From Allium sativum (lineage: Eukaryota; Streptophyta; Magnoliopsida; Asparagales; Amaryllidaceae), in the NCBI GenBank assembly GCA_030737875.1, contig CM060921.1, positions 406,636,192-406,700,191 of the forward strand: DNA of 64,000 bases, read 5' to 3'. Under the pieces are notes generated by a model. It was given only the letters and a program-made list of their open reading frames with translations, did not search any database and was not told the DNA's origin. The translations under genes were made by a program, and so were the position numbers. Numbering within the stretch: position 1 is the first letter of the stretch; each line of letters opens with the position of its first letter. Shown one piece after another: positions 35,866 through 48,522 of the stretch.

Positions 35866-37398
35866 CTAATTGAACACTAGATTCTTCTTGGTCAGCCTTG
35901 TGAGCGGAGCTGAGATTTTCGCAAAATCCCTTATGAACTTTCGATAGAAACCTGCTAGTCCTAGAAAACTTCGGACCTCAGTTGCATTCCTTGGTGTCTT
36001 CCAATCCTGCACCGCTACTGCCTTAGCCGGGTTTACTGCTAATCCTTCCTTGGATACTATGTGCCCAAGAAATCTTACTTCCTCTCTCCAAAAGTGGCAT
36101 TTGGAGAATTTTGCTTTTAGCTGATGGACTCGCAGAGTTTCCATGATTGCCCTTAGGTGCTGGGCATGCTCCTCTTCACTCTTTGAGAAGATCAAGATAT
36201 CGTCTACGAAAACCACTACGAACTTATTGAGGAAATCTCTGAATACCCTACTCATCAGGTCCACGAAGTAAGCAGGTGCGTTTGTCAAGCCGAAAGGCAT
36301 GACAAACCATTCAAAGAAGCCGTCTGGGGTTCTGAATGCCGTTTTATCGATGCTATCTTCAGCCACCCTTAGCTGATGAAAACCGGTCGCTAAATCGAGT
36401 TGGGAGAAAATAGACGCTCCTACAAGTTGATCAAACAGATCGTCGATTCTGGGGAGAGGGTGCCTATTCTTTTTTGTTAGCTTGTTGAGCTCCCTATAGT
36501 CAACACATAGACGGAGTGAACTATCCGCCTTTGTAGCGAACACCACTGGAGAGCCCCATTCTAAAATGCTCCTTCTAATGAACCCCTTCTCTAGAAGCTC
36601 TTTAATCTGTTTACTGAGCTCTTTTCTTTCCCGTGGAGCCATTTGTCTAACGGGCAACGCAACGGGCTTTGCATTATCTACAAGATATATGCGGAAGTCT
36701 ATCTCCCGCTTCGGAGGCAAGCCCTTCACCTCTTCGAAGACATCCGGATATTCCCGGACCACTCTAACCGATTGCAAACTTTCAACAGAGGCATCTAGCG
36801 ATTCAAGATAACTAAGCATAACCGCATACGAGGGATTACAAGTAATTTCCAAAGTGTTACCGAGCTGGGTCAGGAGCCTAACAACCCTTTTCTCACAATC
36901 AAGGATGGCCCCATTACTGGATAGCCAATCCATGCCCAAAATCAAACCATATCCCGAAAAGCCCAAAACAATGGCACTACATTTAAATTCTACGCTTAGA
37001 ATAGAAATTTTCAATCCCACACAGATCATAGACAAATGAGCTGGGCCCCCAATTGGGTTTGAAACAGTTAAGGGGTCCTCTACCATACTAGTTTCTAGGT
37101 GCAGAGATTCTACTAAAGCAGACGAGATAAAGGAGTGTGATGCGCCAGAATCAAATAAAGTGAGAACGGGGTGATCATAAAGATAAACTACACTTTCTAC
37201 AGAAGTATTTATACCTCGCTGTTGCAGAGGTGGCGCTTCTAGAACATGAACCTGTGCCCCTGAGGTGGATCCAGCCCTCTGCCCCTGTCCTCGTTTCTTT
37301 GGGCAGTCCTTAGCCATGTGGCCTGTCTCACCGCAAGAAAAGCAACCGCCATTCATCTTGGCCTTCTTTTTCCGGCAATATTTCACTAAGTGCCCCAC
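35866..37398 (-). pseudogene. pol: Element C zinc knuckle, protease and RT
   Basis: 510 codons open. The end of the first knuckle (GHLVKYC), a second knuckle [14 protein letters not shown] at residues 19-32, protease [10 protein letters not shown] with Asp at 83, then ILGMDWL. RT has [20 protein letters not shown] and [10 protein letters not shown] near 398. The frame ends at TAG 35866-35868, where A has TGG (Trp, in the context [11 protein letters not shown]), so a Trp-to-stop change is inferred. Otherwise all RT motifs are complete. It is joined upstream to gag through a frameshift near 37440. Confidence 0.93.
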
Positions 37399-38202
37399 TT
37401 TACCACAGAAATTACACTTCCTCTTCTCTTTGTTGTCTTTCCCGACTTCTTAAAGTCTGTCTTCTTGGGCTGTAAACCCTCTTTCTTCCCTTGAGCACTT
37501 TCTGCCTTTGTCTCCTTCTTGCCCTTATCCTCTTCGTTCAGCAATGCCATCTGTACCAATCTTTCATACGTAGCTCCCATGGGTCATGGACAAACTGTGT
37601 AATGGCTCATTAAACCCCTTGACAAAGCGGAGAGCCTTCTTGTGCGGGGTGTTGACTAGGTCCAGTCCGAACCTAGCCAGCTGATCAAACTGGTTAACAT
37701 ACTCTTTGATTGTCATATTCCCTTGCTTAAGAAATAAGAATTTTTCCAACTGAAGACTCCTTTCAGCTTCTGAGAGAAATTTAGCCTCAAACCTTGCCCT
37801 AAAGTCCTCCCATGTTTCCACTGGTCTTTCTGCATTGGTGACTTCCCACCAGTAGGAAGCCTCGCCATTAAGTAGCCATACTGCCAGTTGTACTTTCTGC
37901 CTATCTTCTACCTCAAAGATGACGAATAGGTCCTCGGTTTCCTTCAGCCAATTCCTGGCTGCCACGAAGGACTCGGTTCCATGAAAGTCCTTTCCTCCCA
38001 TAGCTTTAAAATCTTTACATATCTTAGCAAAAGTGTTTCCCCGCGGAGGAGGTGGAGGAAGAGGTGCTGCTGCAGCTGGATGATTTCCTGCAGCTGGGGG
38101 AGGAGGAACGGTAGGACCTGGCTGAGTGGCCCTTGCTTCTAAGAACCGTCTAAACCAACCAGGTATTGGTACACCCTCTGGCAAGTTAAGTTCTTCGGAC
38201 AT
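37399..38202 (-). pseudogene. gag: Element C gag, broken by two frameshifts
   Basis: ATG at 38200-38202 (MSEELNLPEG). A Pro/Ala-rich N-terminus is followed by the Gag domain (FAKICKDFKAMGGKDF, SYWWEVTNAERPVETW, FEAKFLSEAERSLQ, YVNQFDQLARFG). Compared with A, bases are missing near 37580 after SLSMTH, shifting the frame into MGATYERLVQMAL. A second indel near 37440 returns to the original frame just before the first zinc knuckle ([14 protein letters not shown]). Both shifts are needed to align with A. Confidence 0.9.
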
Positions 38203-38366
38203 GCTGAAACAAAAAGGATAGATTCAAAACGAAGGATAAGAGATAGTACCTATGGCTTTGGGGGACTTTGCCTTTTTAAAATATAATATTTTATCTTTAA
38301 AAATGCTTTTTAAATTTTCCTTTGAAAAGAAATTTTCAAAACTTTTATCTTATCTGGTAAACCTAT

Positions 38367-38378
38367 ACTCTGATACCA
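38367..38378 (-). other. Element C primer-binding site
   Basis: The minus strand reads TGGTATCAGAGT, two bases inside the 5' LTR. It matches the initiator-Met tRNA complement except for the last base. Confidence 0.88.
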
Positions 38379-38380
38379 AG

Positions 38381-41300
38381 TGAAACACCCCACCTCCGTT
38401 AGGGTCAATCTCAAAGGGAATGCCCTAATTTTGGTGGAGGTTTATAAGTATAAGTCACAGATATACAAGACAGATATAAGAACACATATTTTTGAACAGC
38501 GGAAAATAACAACAACTTTTATTTCAACATAATACGTGTTACACAAACCATGTCATGATTTGTCTTACAATACTTCCAAAATCATAACTGTCTTGATTAC
38601 ATTATTTAAAGAAGCATAAAGAAAACATAAATAAACTGCATAAGTCCCATAATTGCTGTCCAAGCCATAGTCCAAAACGAAAAAGATCCAAGCAATACAT
38701 TCTTCCTCTTCAAGCTGGATGTGAAAGCTGGTCAAGCTGCGGTATTCCCTCCCTGTGGACCTTGGGGGGGGGGGAACGAAAGAAAAGAAGGCGAAAGAAA
38801 AGTAGAGTTAGACATAAAGCCTGAGTAAGTCTAGGACTATTCAGTCTATGAATAAAGAACTAGGTATGATAAGCATAAACTGGAAATGAGAAAGCACCAT
38901 AAACTAAGTTAAGTTGTCTAGGGTCGAATACACTATCGTACCCCATATTAATCTCTATACCCATATAAACTAGTTCCCAACAGGCACCCCATAATGAGGG
39001 TGAAGTGATCCATTTCTGATGATCGGCTCCTACTCGCATAGTTACATGTGTCTTACGGCCCCCGTTGTTGTAGTTACCTATGCTGGTCCCACCATGGGGT
39101 GTATCAAGTCCCATGATGGCGGCCCGACACAATTCTAGAATGCACAGGTATGCTACTGGTGCCCAGTGCCTTATTTTTCTGCGCCGGAGTGTGTGCGCGC
39201 CCGCACCCCGTTAGAACCTACACTGCTGCACCACCACCATCGATTTGACCTCTTACAATCAGCCCAGTAATCGTGCCCCACCCTGCCTAGTTCAGGGTAT
39301 CCTGATACACCTTGTAGGGTTACTGCTGAAAAGGGTCCCCCGCTACTAGGTTTTCTATTTCTAGCCAACATGCTAAGTTGGTTAAGTGTTTTATAAACCT
39401 AACCCCCAATCAGTCTGTATAGTTTAGCATGTTTCATTTTGATTAAGTATTAATATAATTTACTTAATCCTATCAATCCTGACTCAGCCTTAATTGTCTT
39501 ATTAAAGCCTCGACCTCTCACATTAGACAGGTATTGTTGTGGCTGCCTGTTGTCGGTTGGGTCCGGGCAGTCTTACGCCACAACTCAGTCTAACCTTGGG
39601 TCCTTATTGGGCTCCGTGTTTAACCACCCACATTGGATAGGTATTGTTGTGACTACTGGACAGCCGGGCGGTTCCGAGCAGGTTTACATCACAACTCAAT
39701 CCAACCTCGGGTTAAACACATCGTATTTTCTACATTTACATATTTTGTCTCTTTTCTTTTTATATGTAAATATTTGCGGCCCATTATTCAAATTCATCTT
39801 TATTGGTTAAAATTTATTTATGCCACTTAATTGTTTTTCAAGGTGGTTGGCATGCGTCAAACATGCCAACACATATGTTCTATATTTTAACCCAAACGTC
39901 ATTACCCCCGTTTTACACGTTCGCTACAATATAAGATATGTTGGGTTTAACATTTAAACCCAACTTAGCCATATGAAAAAGGGAGGCTTATAACATGGTG
40001 TTTATAAGGTAACATAAAAAGGGGAGTGTGAACGCATGAACTTGCAACATAACGATTCAATTAACATGAATTAGGCACATGTGAACTTGCATTGTAATAG
40101 CATATAATCATGGCATAAACAATACTAAAACATGAATCATTCTATTCATATAATCATGGTATAAACAATACTTAAACATGAATCATTCTATTCATATAAT
40201 CATGGCATAAACAAAACATGAATCATTCTATTCATGTAAACTTGCAATTGGAATGTAAATCTAACTTAATTGTGCCACATATATCACCATATGGTTTTGA
40301 TAACAACTTAGGCCTAAAACATGTTTTCAACTAGGCATAATACCTAACATAGTTTAGTCATGTTCATAAAGATGCTTACTTTTGTTTCTAATACAAAAGT
40401 GTGATTTGCCCATTTCAACATAGATTCATATAAACCATAGTACTTAGTCGAGTCCAATTACACACTAAAAGTGATCACAAAAGTATGTACATCATATTGG
40501 CATAATAGTGAATCATATTCTTGCATGAATCCCAATTAAAATTCCACAACATGTGGTTGTTAACATGAATCATATACTTGTATGAATACCTAAATAAAAT
40601 ACCACAACATATGGTTGTTAACATGAATCATGTACATGTATGAATCCCAAATAAAACACCACAACATATGGTTGTTAACTTCCAACATAAATCACATACT
40701 TATAAATATCCAATCGTATACCATAACATTCCCGAATCGTTTAGAATCAAAACAACATACAAATATAGATTATTATCGCCACAATTCCATTTCTCATTTT
40801 ACATAAATCAAACACAATTAATTATTCACATCGGAATAGCACTCTACTTACAACGTATGACGAATCTTCAATTCAGGAATCTGAATTCTGAATTTGGAGA
40901 TGCTATCCTTTGTTGTAGGCGTTGTTTTAATTGACGTTGCTTTAGGCTTTCGAATTATCTCCTAATTGTCTCTCAATTACTGACGGCTATTCTTAGTCTC
41001 TCCTCAGCAGCATGACGGTCTCATCTCCATTTTTGTTTGTGTGAATTAGGGTGAGTCTTAGGTCCTTTTTATAGAGTTTGTGAGTTGATTTAGACCGTCG
41101 ATGGAGCTTGGTTTAATAATAGCCGTTCGTTTGAAGGAGAGACCAACCAGGAGCTGACACCTAGCCCTAGTGACAAGGCAAGGCTCAGAAAATCGACCAA
41201 ACACAGACCAGGCCAGCCAGGGGGGGCTGGGTTAGACCTGGCTCAGGAGCCAGGTCGACATGCCAGTCGACACCGTGTCGACTTGGCAGTCGACACGGGT

Positions 41301-41650
41301 AACCCAGGTCGACTGCCCAGTCGACCTGGTTAGCCCCAGGTCGATTGCCAAGTCGACCTGGGTGCCTTGGGCGGGAAAATTCCCGCCCTGGACAATTGTG
41401 CCCGATTTTGAATTTTGAATTGGTTTTTCTGGGCTGTTTTGGTCTGTTTGAATTTTAAACTGAATTCTGAAACTTTCGGAGGCCATATCTTCTTCATACG
41501 GTGTTCGTTTTACGCAAACTCAGACTCTATCTCAAGTAGAATTCCGAGACGAACGCAACGACGTATCCCGTTTCCCTTAATTCTTTGATTTGAAATTAAT
41601 TATACTTTAATTTGTGAATTTCACTGTTATAGAGTACACGGGGTGTTACA
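38381..41650 (-). repeat. Element C 5' LTR
   Basis: 3270 bp. It carries the same landmarks as the 3' LTR: G-run 38763-38774, hairpin near 39089, stem-loops 39523-39704 (copy 2 inner arm TCACAAC here, a perfect complement of GTTGTGA), TATA-like motif 41066-41074 and GTCGAC cluster 41200-41375 with the palindrome at 41304-41329. Confidence 0.95.
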
Positions 41651-43814
41651 AGTTTGGTTCAAATTGCTTGCTGTCTGGATTCATAATTCACCGTTTTTGT
41701 TTTGTTTTGAAGAATTGGTGAGTGGTTTACATCTCTCATAGTGTATGAGTGTTTGATCATGTTTTTCATCAAATTCAAGTATTTTCTCATAGATCTATGC
41801 ATTGTTAAGTTCATTTTCATATGTATCACTTCAGGATCTAATTTAGCAAGTTAAACCAGTAATTCTTAGCTATTTCATATGATTTTGCAAGTTACATCTA
41901 TAATTTTGTTCATATGATCACTCATTATGATTTTGGAGTGATTTGCATAATTTTGGTGAAAATCGTTGTATTCATGTTGCTAATGGTTTCATACCATGTT
42001 TGCCGCCATATTTAATGAATTGGATGAGTTAATTTCATCGAAACTATCACTTGGCGAAGTTTGTGCCGAAATTGGAGTTGAATTGGTGAAGTGCAGGTTT
42101 TGGGTCGGTCGTGACCATCCTGGTCGGGTCGGTCGTTTCTGTCTTGGAGAATAAGCCAGTTGGATCGGTCGGTGAATGTGCAATGTTTGGTCGGTCGGTC
42201 ACTTGGAAGCTGGTCGAGTCGGTCCATACATGGTCGGTCTCAAAGGGTCGGTCTGGAGTTTTGATTTTGGGAAGCAAGCGGGTCGGTCGTGCATACCCGG
42301 GTCGGGTCGGTCATGTTCCAGAATGGGTGATCGGGTTGGGTCGGTCATGTTGGAGTAACCGGGTCAGCTTGAGTCCAGAAGGGAGTGATTCCAGGAGGGT
42401 CGATCGATCCTGTGGAGGGTGGGTCAGTCGGTCCTATTGTGATAGGATCGGTCGGTCCAGTGGTGAATAGGACGGTCATTCATTGTATTGTGGGTCAGTT
42501 ATTAGTAGCTCAATCGTGGAAATTGTACCTTATATTGATCGTTGTTCGTTCAATGATGTGATGACTTCAATGGATAGCCAGACGGGAATGTTCGAAGTAT
42601 TGTGATGAGTTCGTTGATCGGTGTAAAGCAATGAATAAGCAGACAGCTCAAAGGTGTTGGGATGTGGATAATGGTTACTCGAATGGGACTTGAGTTTGTG
42701 ATTAGTCGCCAGTGATGACGACTAGAGATGCGAAGGCCGAAAGATTATCGTTGTCGTAGGTTCTAGCGGACTCAAAGCAGGGGTAGACTTGGTAGTCGTG
42801 ATGGGCCTAACATACCCTGGGTAGTCACGATGGGCTTAGATATGAGTCGTGAAGGCGTATGGAGTTTTGCTAGAACTGGGTTTACCATTAGCCCTTAATG
42901 GACGGCAAGTGTTGAGCCGGTCATACGATTTGTGATGGTTTCGAAGAAGGATTTGGCAGTGATAGCCAGGGTCAGTCATGGATGCTGAGTCCTTTGTTTG
43001 AACTATCATATGTGAATTATCTGAAGTCGAAGGAGACATTTCTTGGGTGCTTGTCTGATATTGGTTTAGGTTATTGGGGCTTATACTTAAGAAACGTTGA
43101 GTTCGATCAAGACGGTTTATGTGGGATACACCCTTTGGTTGTTATGATTGTTGATTGAGTTACATGACTGAATGGTTGTTCTAGCTGATACGAATGAATG
43201 GTCGAATGGTTGTATGTAAAGGCTATCATTGTCAGATGTAGGGAGACAAGTGTGAGTTCTTCTCTGGTGTTGGGTAGTGGTTTGTAAATCTAACCATTCT
43301 CATATACTTTATTGATGAACTTTGTTAGTTGTTTTATCGCTCACTAAGACTGTTGTCTGACTCAAGGTTTTATGTTTCCTTCTTATCACCTTGGGCTGTT
43401 CATCCTGATGTGGATGGGGAGACTGAGTAGCAGGTGACGATGAAAGCATAGTGATGACGATGATGTTATTCGGAAGCGAGCAGGAGGCCGGCGTATTATT
43501 TCACTTACTATCTAGTATTTGGATTTCCGCTATTAGCTATTTCTCTTAGTGTTGCAGTTAGGAAAATTGTACAAACACTATTGTTATTATCCACGTGTAT
43601 GGATATTACTTTCTAGTTGTTATGGAAGTTTGGTGTTTTCTGCTTCACTATCACTACCTGTTGTATATGTTCTGTTATATTTTATCCTTGCGCTGTGAGT
43701 TTACGATAGGTTCCGCGATTGCTATCTTACCTTAAAGATCGTCCACAGCTGCCTGGCACACCTTTTAGCACATTATTCCTCTTGTTAGTGAAGGGGTTGT
43801 GGGTGGTTGTCACA
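41651..43814 (+). repeat. Element B 5' LTR, second part
   Basis: It resumes with AGTTT (TSD copy of C) and aligns with about 49079-51229. It ends GTCACA before the primer-binding site. It contains the GGTCGGTC array. Confidence 0.92.
42094..42475 (+). repeat. GGTCGGTC motif array in B 5' LTR
   Basis: GGTCGGTC, GGGTCGGTC or close variants recur more than a dozen times at irregular spacing over about 380 bp. The array is repeated at 49544-49905 in the 3' LTR, where individual copies have mutated. Confidence 0.85.
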
Positions 43815-43816
43815 TT

Positions 43817-43833
43817 TGGTATCATAGCTCTGG
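43817..43833 (+). other. Element B primer-binding site
   Basis: TGGTATCATAGCTCTGG two bases after the LTR end. One base differs from TGGTATCAGAGC in the first 12 positions. Confidence 0.85.
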
Positions 43834-43996
43834 TTATCGATTTTATCCAAAGTTCAAGGATGTAATCACATATGAGAGACGTACTTGTAGATTTCAATTT
43901 GATGTATATTATATGATACTATATAGTATAGTAGCATTTGTACTTCTTTAGCAGTTTTCTTGCAAGTGGCTAATTGTTCTAATTTGCATATTTAGA

Positions 43997-44950
43997 ATGA
44001 GTAGACGTTACACAAGACTTACTGCAATATGAGAGGCTGTGTATGGAGGGGTAACGGTGGGGCACCTGACTACCCGGCCATGTTTGAAGCTATGATAGAA
44101 GAATGCCCGCGAAGGGCCCCCACTCCAGTGGCAGCTACGGTTGATGTTAGAGTCCAAGTGCCTAGAGCTGTGGAATTTGCAAAGCTATGCAAGGACTTTG
44201 CATCTCTGGAAGGAAAACCATTCAAAGGATTTGAGCTAGCTGAAGAGGTTAAAAGGTGGATGGATACTTGTGTCTGGATCTTCAAGGACTTGGGTATTGA
44301 TGATGAAACCAAAAGGAAGCTTGCATCAAGGCAGTTAGAGGGCAGAGCAATGGACTGGTGGAACTCTGTCACACTTGAGACCCCTGAAGAGGATATTTCA
44401 TGGGAATAGTTCCAAGCTAAGTTTGAAGCGAAGTTTATCTCCACCGTGCAAAAGTCAATTATGTTTAAGAGATTCGTGGAGCTTAAGTAGAATTATCGAC
44501 CAGTTCTTAACTACATTTCTGACTTCGAGGCTTTGTCAAAGTATGCTCGTTCATATGTGGATACTCCTTATCAAAAGATCAAGAAGTTTTTTTTGGGATT
44601 AGATGAATACCTTGGGAATCAGCATGTGGATAACCTCGACGATAGTTTTGAGAATATCGTTGAAAAGGTTTTGAGGCATGAAAGCTTGTTTCCTAAGAAG
44701 ATGTTCAGAAGCCACAACAGGGTGGTAATAGTAAGAAGAGGAAGCAACAATAGCAGAAAGGAAAGGATGGCAAGAAGAAGTAGAAGGGCGAGATGGTTTT
44801 CTTTAACTTCTAGTAGAAGGGCCATTATTCCAGGGATTGTAAGAATCCTAAGGCAGAAAGGAAGTGTCATATCTGTGGCAAGCCTGGGCATCTCAAAAAG
44901 GATTATCCAGAACCAGCTAAGGAGAAGCAGGTTGTGAAGGCATACGCTTT
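43997..44950 (+). pseudogene. gag: Element B gag, decayed
   Basis: A likely ancestral ATG is at 43997 (MSRRYTRLTA), but it meets TGA within 12 codons. The homologous frame continues from 44029. Gag is recognised by EFAKLCKDFASLEGKPF, AMDWWNSVTLETP and FEAKF. In-frame TAG codons lie near 44407 and 44488, and frameshifts follow near 44700-44860. The CCHC knuckle at about 44865-44906 reads CHICGKPGHLKKDY, with the last Cys replaced by Tyr. It is not functional. Confidence 0.85.
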
Positions 44951-47900
44951 GGAAGCTGTGCCATTGTCTTCGTAAGCTCCTACTATAGAGGAGAAGGGAA
45001 AGAGTGTCATCATTCAAGGTACTCTTTCTGTTCATGGTATTTCAGTTTGAGTTTTGTTTAATACTGGAGCGTCACATTCGTTCATTTGCAATGAGCTTGT
45101 GTGTCGCTTAGGTTTGGAACCTAAGATTTGTGATAGACCATTGATCGTGACTAATCCAGTTGGGGGTTCGTCCAATCTTTGCATGATATGCTGTGGTATA
45201 GTGTTGTCGAGTCATGGTTTCTCTTTTGTGTGTGATTGCTTTGTTCTTAACTTCGATGGGTTTGGGATCATCTTGGGCATGTATTGGCTCAAGAGGTATG
45301 CGGCAAGAGTAAATTGCAAGAAGCTAGAGGTGAGAGTCGGGGATGTGGAAGGGAGAAAGGTGTTGATATGGTGTAAGCGCGAAGAGGGTGTCTTCATTAC
45401 TATATATATTCGCTTGAGATTCCACGAGAAGACTTGTCATCTGTGTTAATCGCAAAAGAGTTTGAGGACGTCTTTGACGAGGTCAAAGGGTTGTCGCCGC
45501 ATTGTAAGATCGCGTTTCGAATCGATTTGGTCGAGGGTGCTAGACCAATCGTTATGCCTCTTAGGCGAATGGCGCCTAAGGAATATCGAGAGTTGGAGGT
45601 GCAAGTTCGAGATCTTCTAGGAAAGGGATTCATTCGGAGAAGTGTTTCCAAATGGGGTGCACTAGTCGTGTTTGCAACCTGGCAGATGACTCGTTAAGAT
45701 TGTATGTGGACTATCGTGAACTGAACAAGGTGACCAAGAAGAACAAGTATCCGTTGCCAAGGATAGATGACTTGTTCGATCGGCTTCACGAAGCCAAAGT
45801 GTTTTCTCAGATGGATTTGGCAACGAGATTTCACAAGTAGAGGGTGGCAAAGGATAGTGTGCCAAAGACTACTTTTAGGACACCATTTGGTTTCTTCGAA
45901 TGGTTGGTGATGCCATTCGGGTTGACTAACGCGCCAGCGTATTTTGTGGATCTTATGAATAGAGTTTTCAAAGATCAGTTGAACAAGTTCGTGCTTGTGT
46001 TTGTGGACGATATTCTAGTTTACTCCCGGAATGAGGAAGAGCACAAGATGCACTTGAGGGTTGTTTTGGAAATCTTGCGAAAGCATCAGCTGAGGGCTAA
46101 GTTTTCGAAGTGTCACTTTTGGAAGAGTGAAGTGAGATTCTTAAGCCATGTAGTTTCTGTAAATGGCATAGCGGTTGACCCCGCTAAGGTGGTAGTAATC
46201 CAGGACTGGGATAGACCTAAGAATGCGACGGATGTGAAAAGTTTCCTTTGGTTGGCTGGTTATTATCGATGGTTTATCAAGGATTTCTCCAAGATAGATG
46301 CACCATTGACATGATTGACGAAGAAGAACCAAGTGTTCATATGGGATGCAAAGTGTGAACAAGTGTTCGGGATCCTGAAAGAGAAACCGACGAGTGCTCC
46401 TGTTTTGACCATTCCAAGTGGGAATGAAGAAATGATTGTGTATACCGATGCATGTGGTACTAGACATGGAATAGTGCTGATGCAGAAGGATGAGGTTGTG
46501 GCCTACGCGAGTCGACAGCTAAAGCCGCATGAAAGGAATTACCCAACTCATGATTTAGAGTTGGTAGCGATTGTGTTTGCTCTGAAGATGTGGAGACATT
46601 ACCTGTTGGGAATTTGATTCGAGTTGTTCACGGATCACAAGTCGTTGAAGCATCTATTCTCCCAAAAGGATTTGAATCTTCGGCAGCAACGATGGTTAGA
46701 GTTTCAAGCATCATATGATTTTAGTATAGCCTATACTCTTGGCAAGGGTAATGCAGTTGCAAAATGCGTTGAGTCGAAGACACACAAGTTTTGGGAGTGA
46801 TGTTTTCGGAATGGAAGAGTATTGAGTATTTGGCAAGGTTAGATTTCAGGCTAAGGTGTGAACTGGAACCTGAAATATTGGCAAGCCTATCAATAAGACC
46901 TACTCTTATCAAAAGGATTGGCGAAATCCAAAAGTGAGATGATAGCTTGTCGAGTTTATCTAGAAGCTGGAACCAAAGAATAAAGAGTTCGAAGTCGATC
47001 GAGAAGGTTGGCTTCGAAAGCAAGGACGACTAGTTGTTCCTGATATCGACGGATTGAGAGATGAGGTTCTGAGGGAAAGTTATCACTCGAAGTTAACAAT
47101 TCATCTTGCTGGTAATAAGATGTATCAGGACATGAAGAGAATATACTACTGGGAGGGAATGAAGCGAGATATTGGAAAGTTCATTTCCAAGTGCATGAAA
47201 TGTTGGTGAAAGCTGAACAGAAGAAGCCGAGTGGTTTGCTTCAGCCATTGGAAGTTCCTACGTGGAAGCGGGAGCAGATATCGACGGATTTTATTGATGG
47301 ACTACCTAGAACTAGGGTAGGAAATGAAGGAATTTGGTTCACCATGGACCGCCTGGCCAAAAGAGCAAGGTTCATTCCTGTCAAATCGACTAGCATGACA
47401 TCGAAATTATCTGAACTTTATGTGAAATGGATAGTTCGATTCCATGGTATCCCAAAGAACATAGTGAGTGATCGAGATCCATTATTTACGAGTGGATTTT
47501 GGAAGAGCTTGCAAGAAGGTTTGGGAACCAAGTTGTGTTTAAGTATGGCTTACCATCCCCTAACTAATGGTTAAACCGAGAAGGTTAATCGAGTTTTGGA
47601 AGATCTCCTAAGAGCTTATGTGTTGGATTTTGGGGAATCATGGGAAGACCATCTACATCTAGTGGAGTTTGTGTATAATAATAGTTACCAATCAAGTATT
47701 GGGATGGCACCATACGAGGCGTTGTATGGTAGACCTTGTAATTCTCCAGCTTGTTGGTTAGAAACTAGAGATAAGTAGATAATTGGGCCATAGATGATTA
47801 GAGAGACCTCTGATTGTATCGAGATCGTTCGACAACGAGTGAAGGCGGCCTAAGACGATCAAAAGAGTTATGCAAATAAGCGTCGAAAGGATTTGGAGTT

Positions 47901-48342
47901 CGATGTTGGCGATATGGTTTTCGTGAAAATTTCACTGTTGAAGCATGTGGTTCGGTTCGGGAATAAAGGAAATTCATCATCAAGGTTTGTTGGACCATTT
48001 TCGATAGTCGAGAGAATTGGCAAGCTCGCATATAGGTTGGAGTTACCCGTGAAGATGTCGAATGTGCATAATGTGTTTCATGTGTTGTTTCTACGGAAGT
48101 TCGTGCATGATTCGAATGTGGTGGTACCTCCAGAGCAGTATGAAGACCTAGAAGTAGAAACCGCAGTTGTGAAACCTCGTAAACCACTTTGTGTTGTAGG
48201 GAATGACACGAAACAACTTAGGAGGAAGACGGTTAAGCTATTCAAGGTACAATGGGGTGAAGATGGCGACGATTGTACATGGGAGACGGAAGAGAGCATG
48301 AGGGCGACTGATCCAGAACTCTTCATCAGTAGGACCCTTTGA
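44951..48342 (+). pseudogene. pol: Element B pol: protease, RT, RNase H, integrase, chromodomain, decayed
   Basis: All pol domains are present in order but cut by many stops and shifts. The protease reads FNTGASHSF at about 45057-45083, so the catalytic Asp is Asn (AAT at 45060). RT lies at 45434-46314, with [10 protein letters not shown] near 46005. RNase H has VYTDACGT near 46440. The integrase zinc finger (YHSKLTIHLAG) lies near 47080-47110 and is truncated after KCMKC at about 47205. The core has [19 protein letters not shown] and a TAA replacing a Gln codon in the motif before the catalytic Glu (47572). The chromodomain at 48190-48330 (QLRRKTVKLFKVQW, TWETEESMR) is well kept. Further stops lie near 45447, 45838, 46312, 46615 and 47776. 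Confidence 0.9.
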
Positions 48343-48510
48343 TATCGTATCATCGTTGTAACTTGTTGTTGTTTGATAGAATTCAATGTGCTAGGATAAG
48401 GCCACGGATGCATAGCTTGTTAGTTTGGATGAATTGGCTTCTCATGGATGATAGGAATGCAGAATTATTGAAGTTGCTTGTGTTTTCTTGGAATTTCGGA
48501 GCAAAATTCT

Positions 48511-48522
48511 TAAGTGGGAGAA
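48511..48522 (+). other. Element B polypurine tract
   Basis: TAAGTGGGAGAA directly before TGTAACAG of the 3' LTR. Upstream CGGAGCAAAATTC is a decayed form of the block seen in A, C and D. Confidence 0.82.

Larger units (their letters stand above)
14910..41650 (-). mobile_element. Element C: Ty3/gypsy chromovirus inserted in the B LTR
   Basis: Its LTRs are 14910-18190 and 38381-41650, starting TGAAACACCCC and ending GGGTGTTACA on the plus strand, with TSD AGTTT. The minus-strand order is 5' LTR, primer-binding site, gag, protease, RT, RNase H, integrase, chromodomain, polypurine tract, 3' LTR. D splits its integrase gene at 19788-34850. Without D it is about 11.7 kb. LTR copies differ by about 2% by eye. 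Coding is spoiled by two frameshifts in gag, one nonsense codon in pol and the D insertion. Confidence 0.95.

Noticed and set aside
42094..42475. GGTCGGTC array as a telomere-like or satellite repeat
   Set aside because: Spacing is irregular, it is confined to the LTR and is present at the same place in both LTRs.
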